Virus record (IMG/VR): IMGVR_UViG_3300046000_001992
Location: 1-21,985 of that record
Source of the DNA: a virus
Strand: one strand, 5' to 3'
DNA: 21,985 nt
Shown here: positions 8,935-15,620 of the stretch, one piece after another
How the letters are laid out: the number at the start of each line of letters is the position of its first letter
Numbering within the stretch: position 1 is the first letter of the stretch
Made by a program: the position numbers and the translations under genes
Notes under the pieces: model-generated
The model's input: the letters and a program-made list of their open reading frames with translations, nothing else
Told to the model about the DNA's origin: nothing
The model's database searches: none

Positions 8935-9507
8935 ATGACTGGTGAATGGTGTTACTTTAATCATTATTTTGATAAAACGGCGTGTGAAAAAATCATTGCT
9001 GATGCGGCAGATATCCCAACACAAGATGGTATTCTAGGTATAGGTGACGGCCAAACCGTAGATTACTCTTTGCGTAGAAGTAAAATCAGATTTGTTAATT
9101 CAGACAATACCAAATTTACTTGGGTGTTTGATGCTCTATGGAAAACAGCCTTAGATGCCAACAGAGATTTTTTCAATGTTCATATTACAAGGTTACCATT
9201 TATTCAAATTGCTGAATATGATTATCTTGATAAAGGTGAATACAAAGAACACCATGATGTCTTTTGGTTAAACAACGATCCAATATATCATCGCAAACTT
9301 TCTTGTATTATACAACTATCCGATCCTGAAGATTATCAAGGTGGTGATTTTGAAATTACAGAAGGTTGTCCGGCATTAGATAGAGAAACTAAAAATCAAG
9401 GCTCTATCATTTACTTTCCTTCAATGTTCAGACACAAAGCAAATCCAGTCCTCAGAGGTACTAGATATAGTGTAGCAGCTTGGTTTGAAGGACCTAAATG
9501 GAGATAG
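8935..9507 (+). CDS. 2-oxoglutarate/Fe(II)-dependent oxygenase, prolyl-hydroxylase-like
   Basis: This 190-residue protein is about the size of a single jelly-roll oxygenase domain. The iron ligands are visible: His106-x-Asp108 in EHHDVF, and distal His167 in FPSMFRHKA. The 2OG-binding Arg is probably Arg177 in GTRYSVAAWFEGP, a typical end for this fold. The GGDFEI strand lies between them. These enzymes use O2 and 2-oxoglutarate to hydroxylate peptides or small molecules. The arrangement resembles prolyl-4-hydroxylase/PKHD-type proteins. It follows the proline-rich collagen fibre and its putative chaperone, and leads directly into a second oxygenase (stop and next ATG one base apart). Stalk prolines are a plausible substrate, which is inference. 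The ribosome site is AAAGGTGA. Confidence 0.85.
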   Translation: MTGEWCYFNHYFDKTACEKIIADAADIPTQDGILGIGDGQTVDYSLRRSKIRFVNSDNTKFTWVFDALWKTALDANRDFFNVHITRLPFIQIAEYDYLDKGEYKEHHDVFWLNNDPIYHRKLSCIIQLSDPEDYQGGDFEITEGCPALDRETKNQGSIIYFPSMFRHKANPVLRGTRYSVAAWFEGPKWR

Positions 9508-9508
9508 A

Positions 9509-10228
9509 ATGAATGATATTGTTATGGAAGTTGAACCTTTTGAATATTTTATAATAGATAATTTTTTACCAGTAGATAAAGCCAAAAAACTCTCAGCCGA
9601 ATTTCCAGATTTTCATTCACCAGTTTGGTATGATTATGATAATCCATTGGAATTAAAAAAGACAATTAACAATTGGTTTTATTTTCCACCTGAAACATAC
9701 CAGTTATTTACAGAGTTAAATGGTAATAACTTCACTGGTAAATTAAAAGATATTTTGAAATTGAATAATCTATATTCAGATATGGGTTTACATGGAGGCG
9801 GCTGGCACATTCATGGTCATGGTGGAAAATTAAATGTACATCTTGACTACTCTCTGCATCCAAAGTTAAACCTAGAGCGCAGGTTAAATCTCATTCTATA
9901 CCTAACACCAGATTGGGATCCTAAATGGGGTGGCAATTTAGAATTCTGGTCGCATGATGAAAAAACAAATAAACCAAAAGAAAAAGTTAAGACAATAGAT
10001 TGTATTTTTAATCGAGCCGTTATCTTTAATACCACACAAAATTCTTGGCATGGATTTTATGACCCTATTAATTGTCCAAAAGATGTGTATAGAAAAAGTG
10101 TTGCCACTTATTACTTGACAGATTCTACACCAAATACACCACCAAGAAAAAGAGCCTTGTATAGTCCTGCAAAAAACCAAGAGAATGATAAAGATATATT
10201 AGAATTAATTGAAAAGAGAGTAAGATAA
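9509..10228 (+). CDS. Second 2-oxoglutarate/Fe(II)-dependent oxygenase
   Basis: I chose the ATG at 9509 (239 residues), one base after the previous stop with GGAG upstream. An in-frame TTG at 9485 would add eight residues inside the previous gene and is less likely. Iron ligands: His111-x-Asp113 in NVHLDYS, and distal His181 in QNSWHGF. Arg195 in YRKSVATYYLT is the likely 2OG anchor. The LILYLTPDWDPKWGGNLEFW segment is the usual central jelly-roll region. The sequence differs strongly from the oxygenase at 8935, so this is not a recent tandem copy and the two may act on different sites. The gene overlaps the next by one base (TAATG). Confidence 0.85.
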   Translation: MNDIVMEVEPFEYFIIDNFLPVDKAKKLSAEFPDFHSPVWYDYDNPLELKKTINNWFYFPPETYQLFTELNGNNFTGKLKDILKLNNLYSDMGLHGGGWHIHGHGGKLNVHLDYSLHPKLNLERRLNLILYLTPDWDPKWGGNLEFWSHDEKTNKPKEKVKTIDCIFNRAVIFNTTQNSWHGFYDPINCPKDVYRKSVATYYLTDSTPNTPPRKRALYSPAKNQENDKDILELIEKRVR

Positions 10229-11952
10229 TGGCTGAAAAAAAATGTAAAATTGTAATGACCACGATGTTTCAAAATGAATCTAAAACTATTAGACGAATGT
10301 TGGAATCTTGTTACAAATATATTGACTTTTGGGTAATACAAAACAACGGTTCAACAGATGGTACAGAAAAAATTGTTGAAGAATTTTTTGCAGAACATCA
10401 AATACCAGGATTTCTTTACAACGTAGATGAAGGCTGGGTAGGCTTTGGTTGGAATCGTGACCATCTGACACAAACTTGCCAAAGTCTTGAACATGGTTGT
10501 GATTGGATTTTAAAGATGGACTGTGATGAGATTCTGCAAGTAGATGATGACTTTGATTGGTCAATACTAGATGATACCACAGTACATTCTTGGGAAGTTC
10601 CTTGTGTTCAAGGCACATCAACTTACACTCGGTGTTGGATGTGGAATGCTAAAATGTTTTGGCGTTTTAACCACGACCCATGCCATGAAACTGTTTATTG
10701 TGCCGATGAATCTATTGGTGATAGATTTCAAAGAGTGTTATTACCAAAATCATTTAGACAAACAGGATTTAATGAAGGTCAAAGCTGGGGCGTACCAACT
10801 AAATTTATGAGTCATGCTCTCATCTTAGAAGAAAAGATGATAGCTGAAGATAGTTTCAAAACAAATCTATATCATTTTTGGTACATTGGTAAAAGTTATT
10901 TTGATGCTTGGGAATCAAATGCTTTTCCTTTAGGTGAAAGCCAAAAGAAAGAATATGGCCGCAGGTGTATCTATTATTTTGGTGAATATTTAAATTTTAT
11001 GCACCAGTTTAATAAAACACAATCAGCACAATTCATCGATGAAGTTTCTTATATGTCTATGTTGATGATTGCACAGATTTATGGTTACTTTGATGATAAA
11101 GAAAATCAAATAAGTTATTTAAAATCGGCAGGTTCATTTGCACCAGGTAGAAATGACCATCTATTGGCTTTGGTATACAAATATCAACAGTTAAAAGATT
11201 GGAAAAATATGTACAAATACACAAGTATTATGATGCAGCCTGAAAGAACAAATGCTTATCCAACATATACAAACTTTGTAGATTCTTCCATATACCATGA
11301 TGGTGGTACGTTGGTTCAAAGTTTACACAGCATTGCTTCACATGAAAAAGAAAAAGAAGAATCAGAACAAACAGAACACCCACCATTTTATATCAATAAA
11401 TCTTATGGTAAAAAATTGTTTGTTGTAGATAACTTTTATAATGATCCAGATACAATAAGAGACTTTGCATTAACACAAGTTGAATATAAAGAAGATTTAA
11501 GATGGTATAAAGGACTTAGGTCTGTAAGACCATATCGACCAAAAGGACTTAAAGAAGCCTTTGAGTTCATTATGGGTGAACGTATCGTAGACTTTGAACA
11601 AGGTTATAATGGTGTATTTCAAATCTGTATAGCCGAAGATCCACAAGTTTATCATTATGATATGCAAAAATGGGCTGCCATGATATACATGACACCAGAT
11701 GCACCGCTAGAAAGTGGTACAAGATTACATCGGTCTAAAATTAATGGTGCCAGAAGAGCAACAGATGTTGATGCTGATACGGCTTTTTCTGGTGGATTTT
11801 ATGATTCTACTAAATTTGATATTGCCGATTCAGCTGGTAACCTGTATAATAGACTAGTCATTATGGATGCTAGATGTATACATTCAGCAGGACCCTATTT
11901 TGGCCAAAACAAACAAGACGGCAGACTAACACATTTATTTTTCTTTGATTAA
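10228..11952 (+). CDS. Fusion: GT2-type glycosyltransferase + C-terminal 2OG-oxygenase-like domain
   Basis: This 574-residue protein has two enzyme parts. Residues 1-250 form a GT-A fold glycosyltransferase: KIVMTTMFQNES, QNNGSTDGT (38-46) and a DxD metal/nucleotide-sugar motif in KMDCDE (Asp98, Asp100). Residues about 270-345 are helical, TPR-like in appearance. After a charged linker (372-384, KEKEESEQ), residues about 385-574 form a jelly-roll oxygenase-like domain. It starts LFVVDNFYNDPDTIRDFA and contains YHYD (His476, Asp478), a distal His552 in CIHSAGPYF, and Arg566. The layout resembles DUF6445-type 2OG proteins. The order transferase then oxygenase parallels animal and mimivirus collagen lysyl hydroxylase/glucosyltransferases, but the domains do not look like direct homologues. 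Activity and substrate are inferred. Confidence 0.8.
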   Translation: MAEKKCKIVMTTMFQNESKTIRRMLESCYKYIDFWVIQNNGSTDGTEKIVEEFFAEHQIPGFLYNVDEGWVGFGWNRDHLTQTCQSLEHGCDWILKMDCDEILQVDDDFDWSILDDTTVHSWEVPCVQGTSTYTRCWMWNAKMFWRFNHDPCHETVYCADESIGDRFQRVLLPKSFRQTGFNEGQSWGVPTKFMSHALILEEKMIAEDSFKTNLYHFWYIGKSYFDAWESNAFPLGESQKKEYGRRCIYYFGEYLNFMHQFNKTQSAQFIDEVSYMSMLMIAQIYGYFDDKENQISYLKSAGSFAPGRNDHLLALVYKYQQLKDWKNMYKYTSIMMQPERTNAYPTYTNFVDSSIYHDGGTLVQSLHSIASHEKEKEESEQTEHPPFYINKSYGKKLFVVDNFYNDPDTIRDFALTQVEYKEDLRWYKGLRSVRPYRPKGLKEAFEFIMGERIVDFEQGYNGVFQICIAEDPQVYHYDMQKWAAMIYMTPDAPLESGTRLHRSKINGARRATDVDADTAFSGGFYDSTKFDIADSAGNLYNRLVIMDARCIHSAGPYFGQNKQDGRLTHLFFFD

Positions 11953-11955
11953 ATT

Positions 11956-13224
11956 ATGAAACAATACAAATTTAGCTTTATTACACCTGAACATAGTCCA
12001 GAAAACATACCATATTTACTTGAATTATATGATTCGATTATCAAACAAACATATAAAAAATGGGAATGGGTTATACTAACAAACAACAAATGTACACCAG
12101 AACATTTACCTGAAAAAATAAGAAATGATAGTAGGGTAAAAGTATTTCATTGGCACGGAGAGACGGCCAGTATTGGTAAATTAAAATTAGATGCCTTTTA
12201 TCTAGGTACAGGTGATATATTAGTTGAAGCCGACCATGATGATATGTTTACACCAGATTGTTTAGAAGAATTAAACAAAGCATATCAAGATGAATCGGTT
12301 GGATTTGTTTATTCTGATAATGCAGCTTATAAAATGGATGGTGAGTTTATACCTTTTATGCCAGAGAATGGTTGGACATACAGAACACATAAATGGAAAG
12401 ACAAAGAATTAATTGCCATGAATAGTTTTGAACCTAGTAGTCACAGTCTAAGTTATATTTGGTATGCACCAGACCATGTGAGAACATGGAGAGCATCTGT
12501 ATATAAAGAAATTGGTGGTCATAATCCAGAACTAGAGATTTGTGATGACCATGAATTGTGTATTCGTACCTATCTGAAAACAAAGATGGTTCATATACCT
12601 AAAGTATTATACATTTATAGATATACTGGTTTCAATACATCAGTAAATAGTAGAAACGCTGATATACAGATTAAGACAGTTGAATTGTTTAATCAATATA
12701 CAAGACAGTTGGCGGAAAGAGATGCAGAACTTAATGGTCTATTGAAAGTAGATATTGGTGGTGGGTTAAATCCATATCCAGGTTATTTTACAGTTGATTT
12801 AAGAGACACAGCCAACCTTCAAGCTGACTTAAATAATGGTATTCCTTTACCTGATAACTCTGTTGGTGTTCTAAATGCCAGTCATATCATTGAACATCTG
12901 CATGATAAAACAAAAATCATGGCAGAAATACATAGGGTTTTGGCACATGGAGGCTGGGCATTTATAGATGTACCTAGTACCGATGGTCGTGGTGCCTTTC
13001 AGGATCCAACCCATGTAAGTTATTGGAATGAAAATAGTTTTTTATATTATACAGATTCTTATTTGGCCAACTTTATAGATAATACATCAATTAGATTTCA
13101 AGAATACCGTAAAGAAACTTATTATCCTAACGATTGGTTAAAAAGTTTGAATGTTTTAGTTACAACGGCTTGGTTAGTGGCTATCAAAGATGGACCTAGA
13201 TTACCAGGACTATTAAAAATTTAA
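11956..13224 (+). CDS. Fusion: GT2-type glycosyltransferase + SAM-dependent methyltransferase
   Basis: This 422-residue protein has two domains. Residues 1-250 are a GT2 domain: FSFITPEHSPENIPYLLE, SIIKQTYKKWEWVI, a metal motif in VEADHDD (Asp93, Asp95, Asp96), and ICDDHELC (Asp197-Asp198) in the region of the catalytic base. Residues about 265-400 resemble a class I methyltransferase: VDIGGG (265-270), FTVDLRD, PLPDNSVGVLNASHIIEHL, and HRVLAHGGWAFIDVP. Such a pair could add a sugar and then methylate it, or cap it. The gene starts three bases after the previous stop with no clear Shine-Dalgarno sequence, implying coupled translation with the upstream fusion protein. It ends the enzyme cassette; a late promoter and a collagen fibre gene follow. 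The acceptor is unknown. Confidence 0.8.
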   Translation: MKQYKFSFITPEHSPENIPYLLELYDSIIKQTYKKWEWVILTNNKCTPEHLPEKIRNDSRVKVFHWHGETASIGKLKLDAFYLGTGDILVEADHDDMFTPDCLEELNKAYQDESVGFVYSDNAAYKMDGEFIPFMPENGWTYRTHKWKDKELIAMNSFEPSSHSLSYIWYAPDHVRTWRASVYKEIGGHNPELEICDDHELCIRTYLKTKMVHIPKVLYIYRYTGFNTSVNSRNADIQIKTVELFNQYTRQLAERDAELNGLLKVDIGGGLNPYPGYFTVDLRDTANLQADLNNGIPLPDNSVGVLNASHIIEHLHDKTKIMAEIHRVLAHGGWAFIDVPSTDGRGAFQDPTHVSYWNENSFLYYTDSYLANFIDNTSIRFQEYRKETYYPNDWLKSLNVLVTTAWLVAIKDGPRLPGLLKI

Positions 13225-13231
13225 AATTAAT

Positions 13232-13267
13232 TTTTCTTGTTACATAAATATACTAATAATAAGGAAA
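13232..13267 (+). promoter_or_regulatory. Late promoter in the loop of an SD-sequestering hairpin, upstream of 13272 fibre
   Basis: The left arm 13232-13242 (TTTTCTTGTTA) can pair with the right arm 13257-13267 (TAATAAGGAAA) over 11 contiguous pairs, two of them G-U. The 14-nt loop opens with the late promoter core CATAAATA (13243-13250). The right arm contains the AAGGA ribosome site of the ATG at 13272. RNA started at this promoter (expected near 13256) would lack the left arm and keep the site open. Read-through RNA would fold and hide it. Confidence 0.6.
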
Positions 13268-13271
13268 TTTT

Positions 13272-14888
13272 ATGGCAACCAATAATACTTTTAACACCAA
13301 AAACGGATTAACGATAGGTGATAACACCGTTATTGCGGCTAATGGTGTTTGGGTTGGTGCTGCCACAAATCTTATTGGTCCTCAAGGACTACAAGGTGTT
13401 CAAGGTGCACAGGGGGTACAAGGTACTGTTGGTGCTCAGGGTGCTCAAGGTGTCCAAGGTACTGTAGGCGCTCAAGGTATAATAGGTGCTCAAGGTTCTG
13501 CTGGCGCTCAAGGTGTTGCTGGTGCTCAAGGATTTACTGGAGCTCAAGGCGTTCAAGGTGCCATTGGTGCTCAAGGTGTTCAAGGCGTTACCGGACTAAC
13601 AGGTGCTCCTGGCGCTCAAGGTGTTCAAGGTTCAACCGGACCAACAGGTCCCGTAGGACCTAATGGACCTCAAGGATTTGCTGGCGCTCAGGGTACCGTT
13701 GGTGCTCAAGGTTCAACAGGACCTGGAGGTCCTACAGGAGCTCCAGGTGCTCAAGGTGTTCAAGGCTCGACAGGACCCACAGGTGCTCCTGGTGCTCAAG
13801 GTAATATAGGTAATACAGGTCCACCTGGACCAGGTGGTCCAACAGGTGCTCCTGGTGCTCAAGGCGTACAAGGTTCTACAGGACCCACAGGTCCCACAGG
13901 TCCAGGTGGACCAGCAGGTCCTCCAGGTGCTCAAGGCGTACAAGGTTCTACAGGACCCACAGGTCCCACAGGTCCAGGTGGACCAGCAGGTCCTCCAGGT
14001 GCTCAAGGTGTTCAAGGTCCTACAGGTCCTACAGGTCCTACAGGTTCAACAGGACCTACAGGTGCGCAAGGAGCGTCCGGTGCAACAATTCTAGGTTCAA
14101 GTAATACATGGACTGCTGCAAATTATTTTCAATCTAATCTTGGAGCAACTTCTGGAAGTTTGAACAGTCCACCTTTACAAGTATATGCATCTGGTGGCAA
14201 CTCAGCGTTTATGGCGTTTCATCGTGGTGGCGCTTATGCAGTAAATATGGGACTAGATTCAGATAACGTACTGCGTATGGGTGGATGGTCAGCGCCAGCT
14301 AATCTCTGGCAGTTAGATATGTCTGGTAATAATTATTTGTTAGCTTCTTCTAGAGCACCAATATTCTATGATTCAAATGATACTACTTATTATCTAGACC
14401 CTAATAGTGGTTATAGTCAGATGGCTGGCACATTAGCACTTGGTGGAAATTTTTCTGGTGTTGGATCTGGCGCAACTGTTAGAATTCATTTAGCTGGTGG
14501 AGGCGCTGGCGATAGTAACTCTGGTGTTGCTGCTGCATGGAACGTTCACTCAGACTATCGATTAAAAGAAAATGTTCTTCCTGTTACTGATGGTCTTGAA
14601 AAGATTATGAGAATTCAAATTAAATCTTTTACATGGAAAAACAATATACCTAATGTTGTGGCTTCAACAATTAGGCAAGACGGTGTTATTGCACACGAAC
14701 TACAAGAAATATTACCTTATGCTGTGATTGGTGAAAAAGATGCTGTTGATTCTCAAGGTAATATTCAATCACAATCAGTAGATTATGCCAAATTAGTTTC
14801 ACCATTAATTCAAGCTGTACAAGATTTAAAACGAACAATTGATTCACAACAAACACAAATAGAAGCATTGAAAGCACTTTTAAAGTAA
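13272..14888 (+). CDS. Proline-rich collagen-like tail fibre with C-terminal S74 chaperone
   Basis: This is a 538-residue fibre. Residues 1-35 match the head of the 7253 fibre almost residue for residue ([23 protein letters not shown]), so both probably attach to the same site. Residues 36 to about 270 are Gly-X-Y, with GPT, GPA, GPP (three) and GAP (four) triplets and no Lys. A middle domain follows, with [22 protein letters not shown] and [16 protein letters not shown], motifs typical of phage fibre shafts. The C-terminus is an S74 chaperone: Ser427 in [27 protein letters not shown], and a terminal coiled coil, [16 protein letters not shown]. Self-cleavage before Ser427 would release about 112 residues. 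The gene follows the oxygenase/glycosyltransferase cassette and has a late promoter of its own. Confidence 0.9.
   Translation: MATNNTFNTKNGLTIGDNTVIAANGVWVGAATNLIGPQGLQGVQGAQGVQGTVGAQGAQGVQGTVGAQGIIGAQGSAGAQGVAGAQGFTGAQGVQGAIGAQGVQGVTGLTGAPGAQGVQGSTGPTGPVGPNGPQGFAGAQGTVGAQGSTGPGGPTGAPGAQGVQGSTGPTGAPGAQGNIGNTGPPGPGGPTGAPGAQGVQGSTGPTGPTGPGGPAGPPGAQGVQGSTGPTGPTGPGGPAGPPGAQGVQGPTGPTGPTGSTGPTGAQGASGATILGSSNTWTAANYFQSNLGATSGSLNSPPLQVYASGGNSAFMAFHRGGAYAVNMGLDSDNVLRMGGWSAPANLWQLDMSGNNYLLASSRAPIFYDSNDTTYYLDPNSGYSQMAGTLALGGNFSGVGSGATVRIHLAGGGAGDSNSGVAAAWNVHSDYRLKENVLPVTDGLEKIMRIQIKSFTWKNNIPNVVASTIRQDGVIAHELQEILPYAVIGEKDAVDSQGNIQSQSVDYAKLVSPLIQAVQDLKRTIDSQQTQIEALKALLK
13863..14006 (+). repeat. Perfect tandem duplication, 2 x 72 bp, in collagen stalk
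   Basis: The units 13863-13934 and 13935-14006 are identical base for base (72 bp, 24 codons, eight Gly-X-Y triplets). The lack of any synonymous difference indicates a very recent in-frame expansion, or a repeat that is readily copied. Confidence 0.9.
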
Positions 14889-14939
14889 CATATACAGTAT
14901 AGTAGTATTTTTTAATCGTCAAAATTTTAGGAGAAAATA

Positions 14940-15323
14940 ATGACAACATTGACGTATGAATACAAAATAACCTCACTCAAGGTAAGAACCGAAGGTGAAT
15001 ATTCCAATACTGTAGTTCAGACCTATTGGACATTAACAGGCACGGACGAAGCAAACAATTCTGGTACATTTAGTGGTGCTACACCATTTACATATGATCC
15101 AGAAGATAGCTCAGGTCCTTTTGTACCTTTTAATGAACTAACTGAAGATGATGTTATCACTTGGATTAGTGATGTAGTAGCCAATAATGCTGGATATAAA
15201 ACACACATCGATGGTGTAATCACTAAACAGATTACTGATAAGCTCAGTCCAATCTCAGAACCTGGATTACCATGGGCACCAGCAAATACAGCACCAATAA
15301 CTCCTCCAGGAACATCAGCATAA
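14940..15323 (+). CDS. Small hypothetical protein with PGLPWAP segment (paralogue of 6637-6936)
   Basis: This 127-residue protein has a strong AGGAGAAA ribosome site. The N-terminal half is beta-rich (TYEYKITSL, YSNTVVQTYWTLTGTDE). Residues about 72-86 (LTEDDVITWISDVVA) are helical and Trp-containing, and the PGLPWAP segment lies near the C-terminus. It shares this plan with the 99-residue protein at 6637. Related small proteins are common beside structural genes of T4-like marine phages. No function can be read. The 51 bases upstream show no late promoter motif, so it is probably co-transcribed with the 13272 fibre. Its stop codon overlaps the next late promoter. Confidence 0.7.
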   Translation: MTTLTYEYKITSLKVRTEGEYSNTVVQTYWTLTGTDEANNSGTFSGATPFTYDPEDSSGPFVPFNELTEDDVITWISDVVANNAGYKTHIDGVITKQITDKLSPISEPGLPWAPANTAPITPPGTSA

Positions 15324-15326
15324 ATA
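15319..15326 (+). promoter_or_regulatory. Late promoter (CATAAATA)
   Basis: The core overlaps the TAA stop of the 14940 gene and lies 34 bases before the ATG at 15360. Transcription would start near 15332. A weak 6-bp pairing exists between ACTCCT at 15300-15305 and the AGGAGT ribosome site at 15348-15353, but the left arm is coding and the loop is long, so I do not count it as the same switch seen at 13232 and 15580. Confidence 0.55.
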
Positions 15327-15359
15327 GATAAACAATTAATTTAATATAGGAGTAGTGAA

Positions 15360-15566
15360 ATGAGTAATCAACCACAACAGCAACAAGAACAACAATTTGA
15401 TTTAAGATTGGCAGTAAGTCAAATCAATATTATAATGGGAGGACTTGATGAGTTACCACACAAATTTAGTCGAACATTAATTGATGAGATTCAGAAGCAA
15501 CTGCAACCTCAAATTCAATCACAAGGGGCTCCAGAGGGTCCACTAAGTTCTAAAGTAATTCAGTAA
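15360..15566 (+). CDS. Small hypothetical protein, 68 aa (paralogue of 7009-7182)
   Basis: The protein starts with a Q-rich stretch (residues 4-12), then FDLRLAVSQINIIMGGLDELPHK, a helical TLIDEIQKQLQPQIQSQ segment and a short tail. Residues 13-55 align without gaps to the 57-residue protein at 7009 (13 of 43 identical). In both places the gene is paired with a VPW/LPW-type small gene and a proline-rich collagen fibre with the MATNNTF head. It sits directly upstream of gp13, where T4 has wac (fibritin), but it shows no fibritin features. The ribosome site is TAGGAGTAG. Function unknown. Confidence 0.7.
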   Translation: MSNQPQQQQEQQFDLRLAVSQINIIMGGLDELPHKFSRTLIDEIQKQLQPQIQSQGAPEGPLSSKVIQ

Positions 15567-15579
15567 TACATAAGCCTCG

Positions 15580-15617
15580 TTTCTCCTATTAGATAAATAC
15601 ATTAATAATAGGAGAAA
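15580..15617 (+). promoter_or_regulatory. Late promoter in the loop of a perfect 12-bp SD-sequestering hairpin, upstream of gp13
   Basis: The arms 15580-15591 (TTTCTCCTATTA) and 15606-15617 (TAATAGGAGAAA) are perfect reverse complements. The 14-nt loop starts with the late promoter core GATAAATA (15592-15599). The right arm is the AGGAGAA ribosome site for the ATG at 15621. A start of transcription about six bases after the core falls at 15605, exactly before the right arm, so the late transcript would lack the pairing strand. T4 genes e, soc and 49 are known to combine a sequestered site in long RNAs with a late promoter inside the hairpin. Confidence 0.75.
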
Positions 15618-15620
15618 TTG

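Noticed and set aside
9485-9508. TTG start at 9485 for the second oxygenase
   Set aside because: It lies within the previous gene and lacks a ribosome site. The ATG at 9509 has GGAG at a good distance and the usual tight spacing to the upstream stop.
10228-11952. Direct lysyl hydroxylase function on the collagen stalks
   Set aside because: The stalks of all fibres in the window contain no Lys, so hydroxylysine formation there is impossible. Only the domain layout parallels LH3.
14889-14939. TATACAGTATA followed by a T-run after the 13272 fibre as a terminator
   Set aside because: The possible stem is four A/T-rich pairs with no G+C core, which is too weak to call an intrinsic terminator.
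15360-15566. Fibritin (wac), expected just upstream of gp13 in T4
   Set aside because: The 68-residue product is far too short, with no long coiled coil or foldon-like end.
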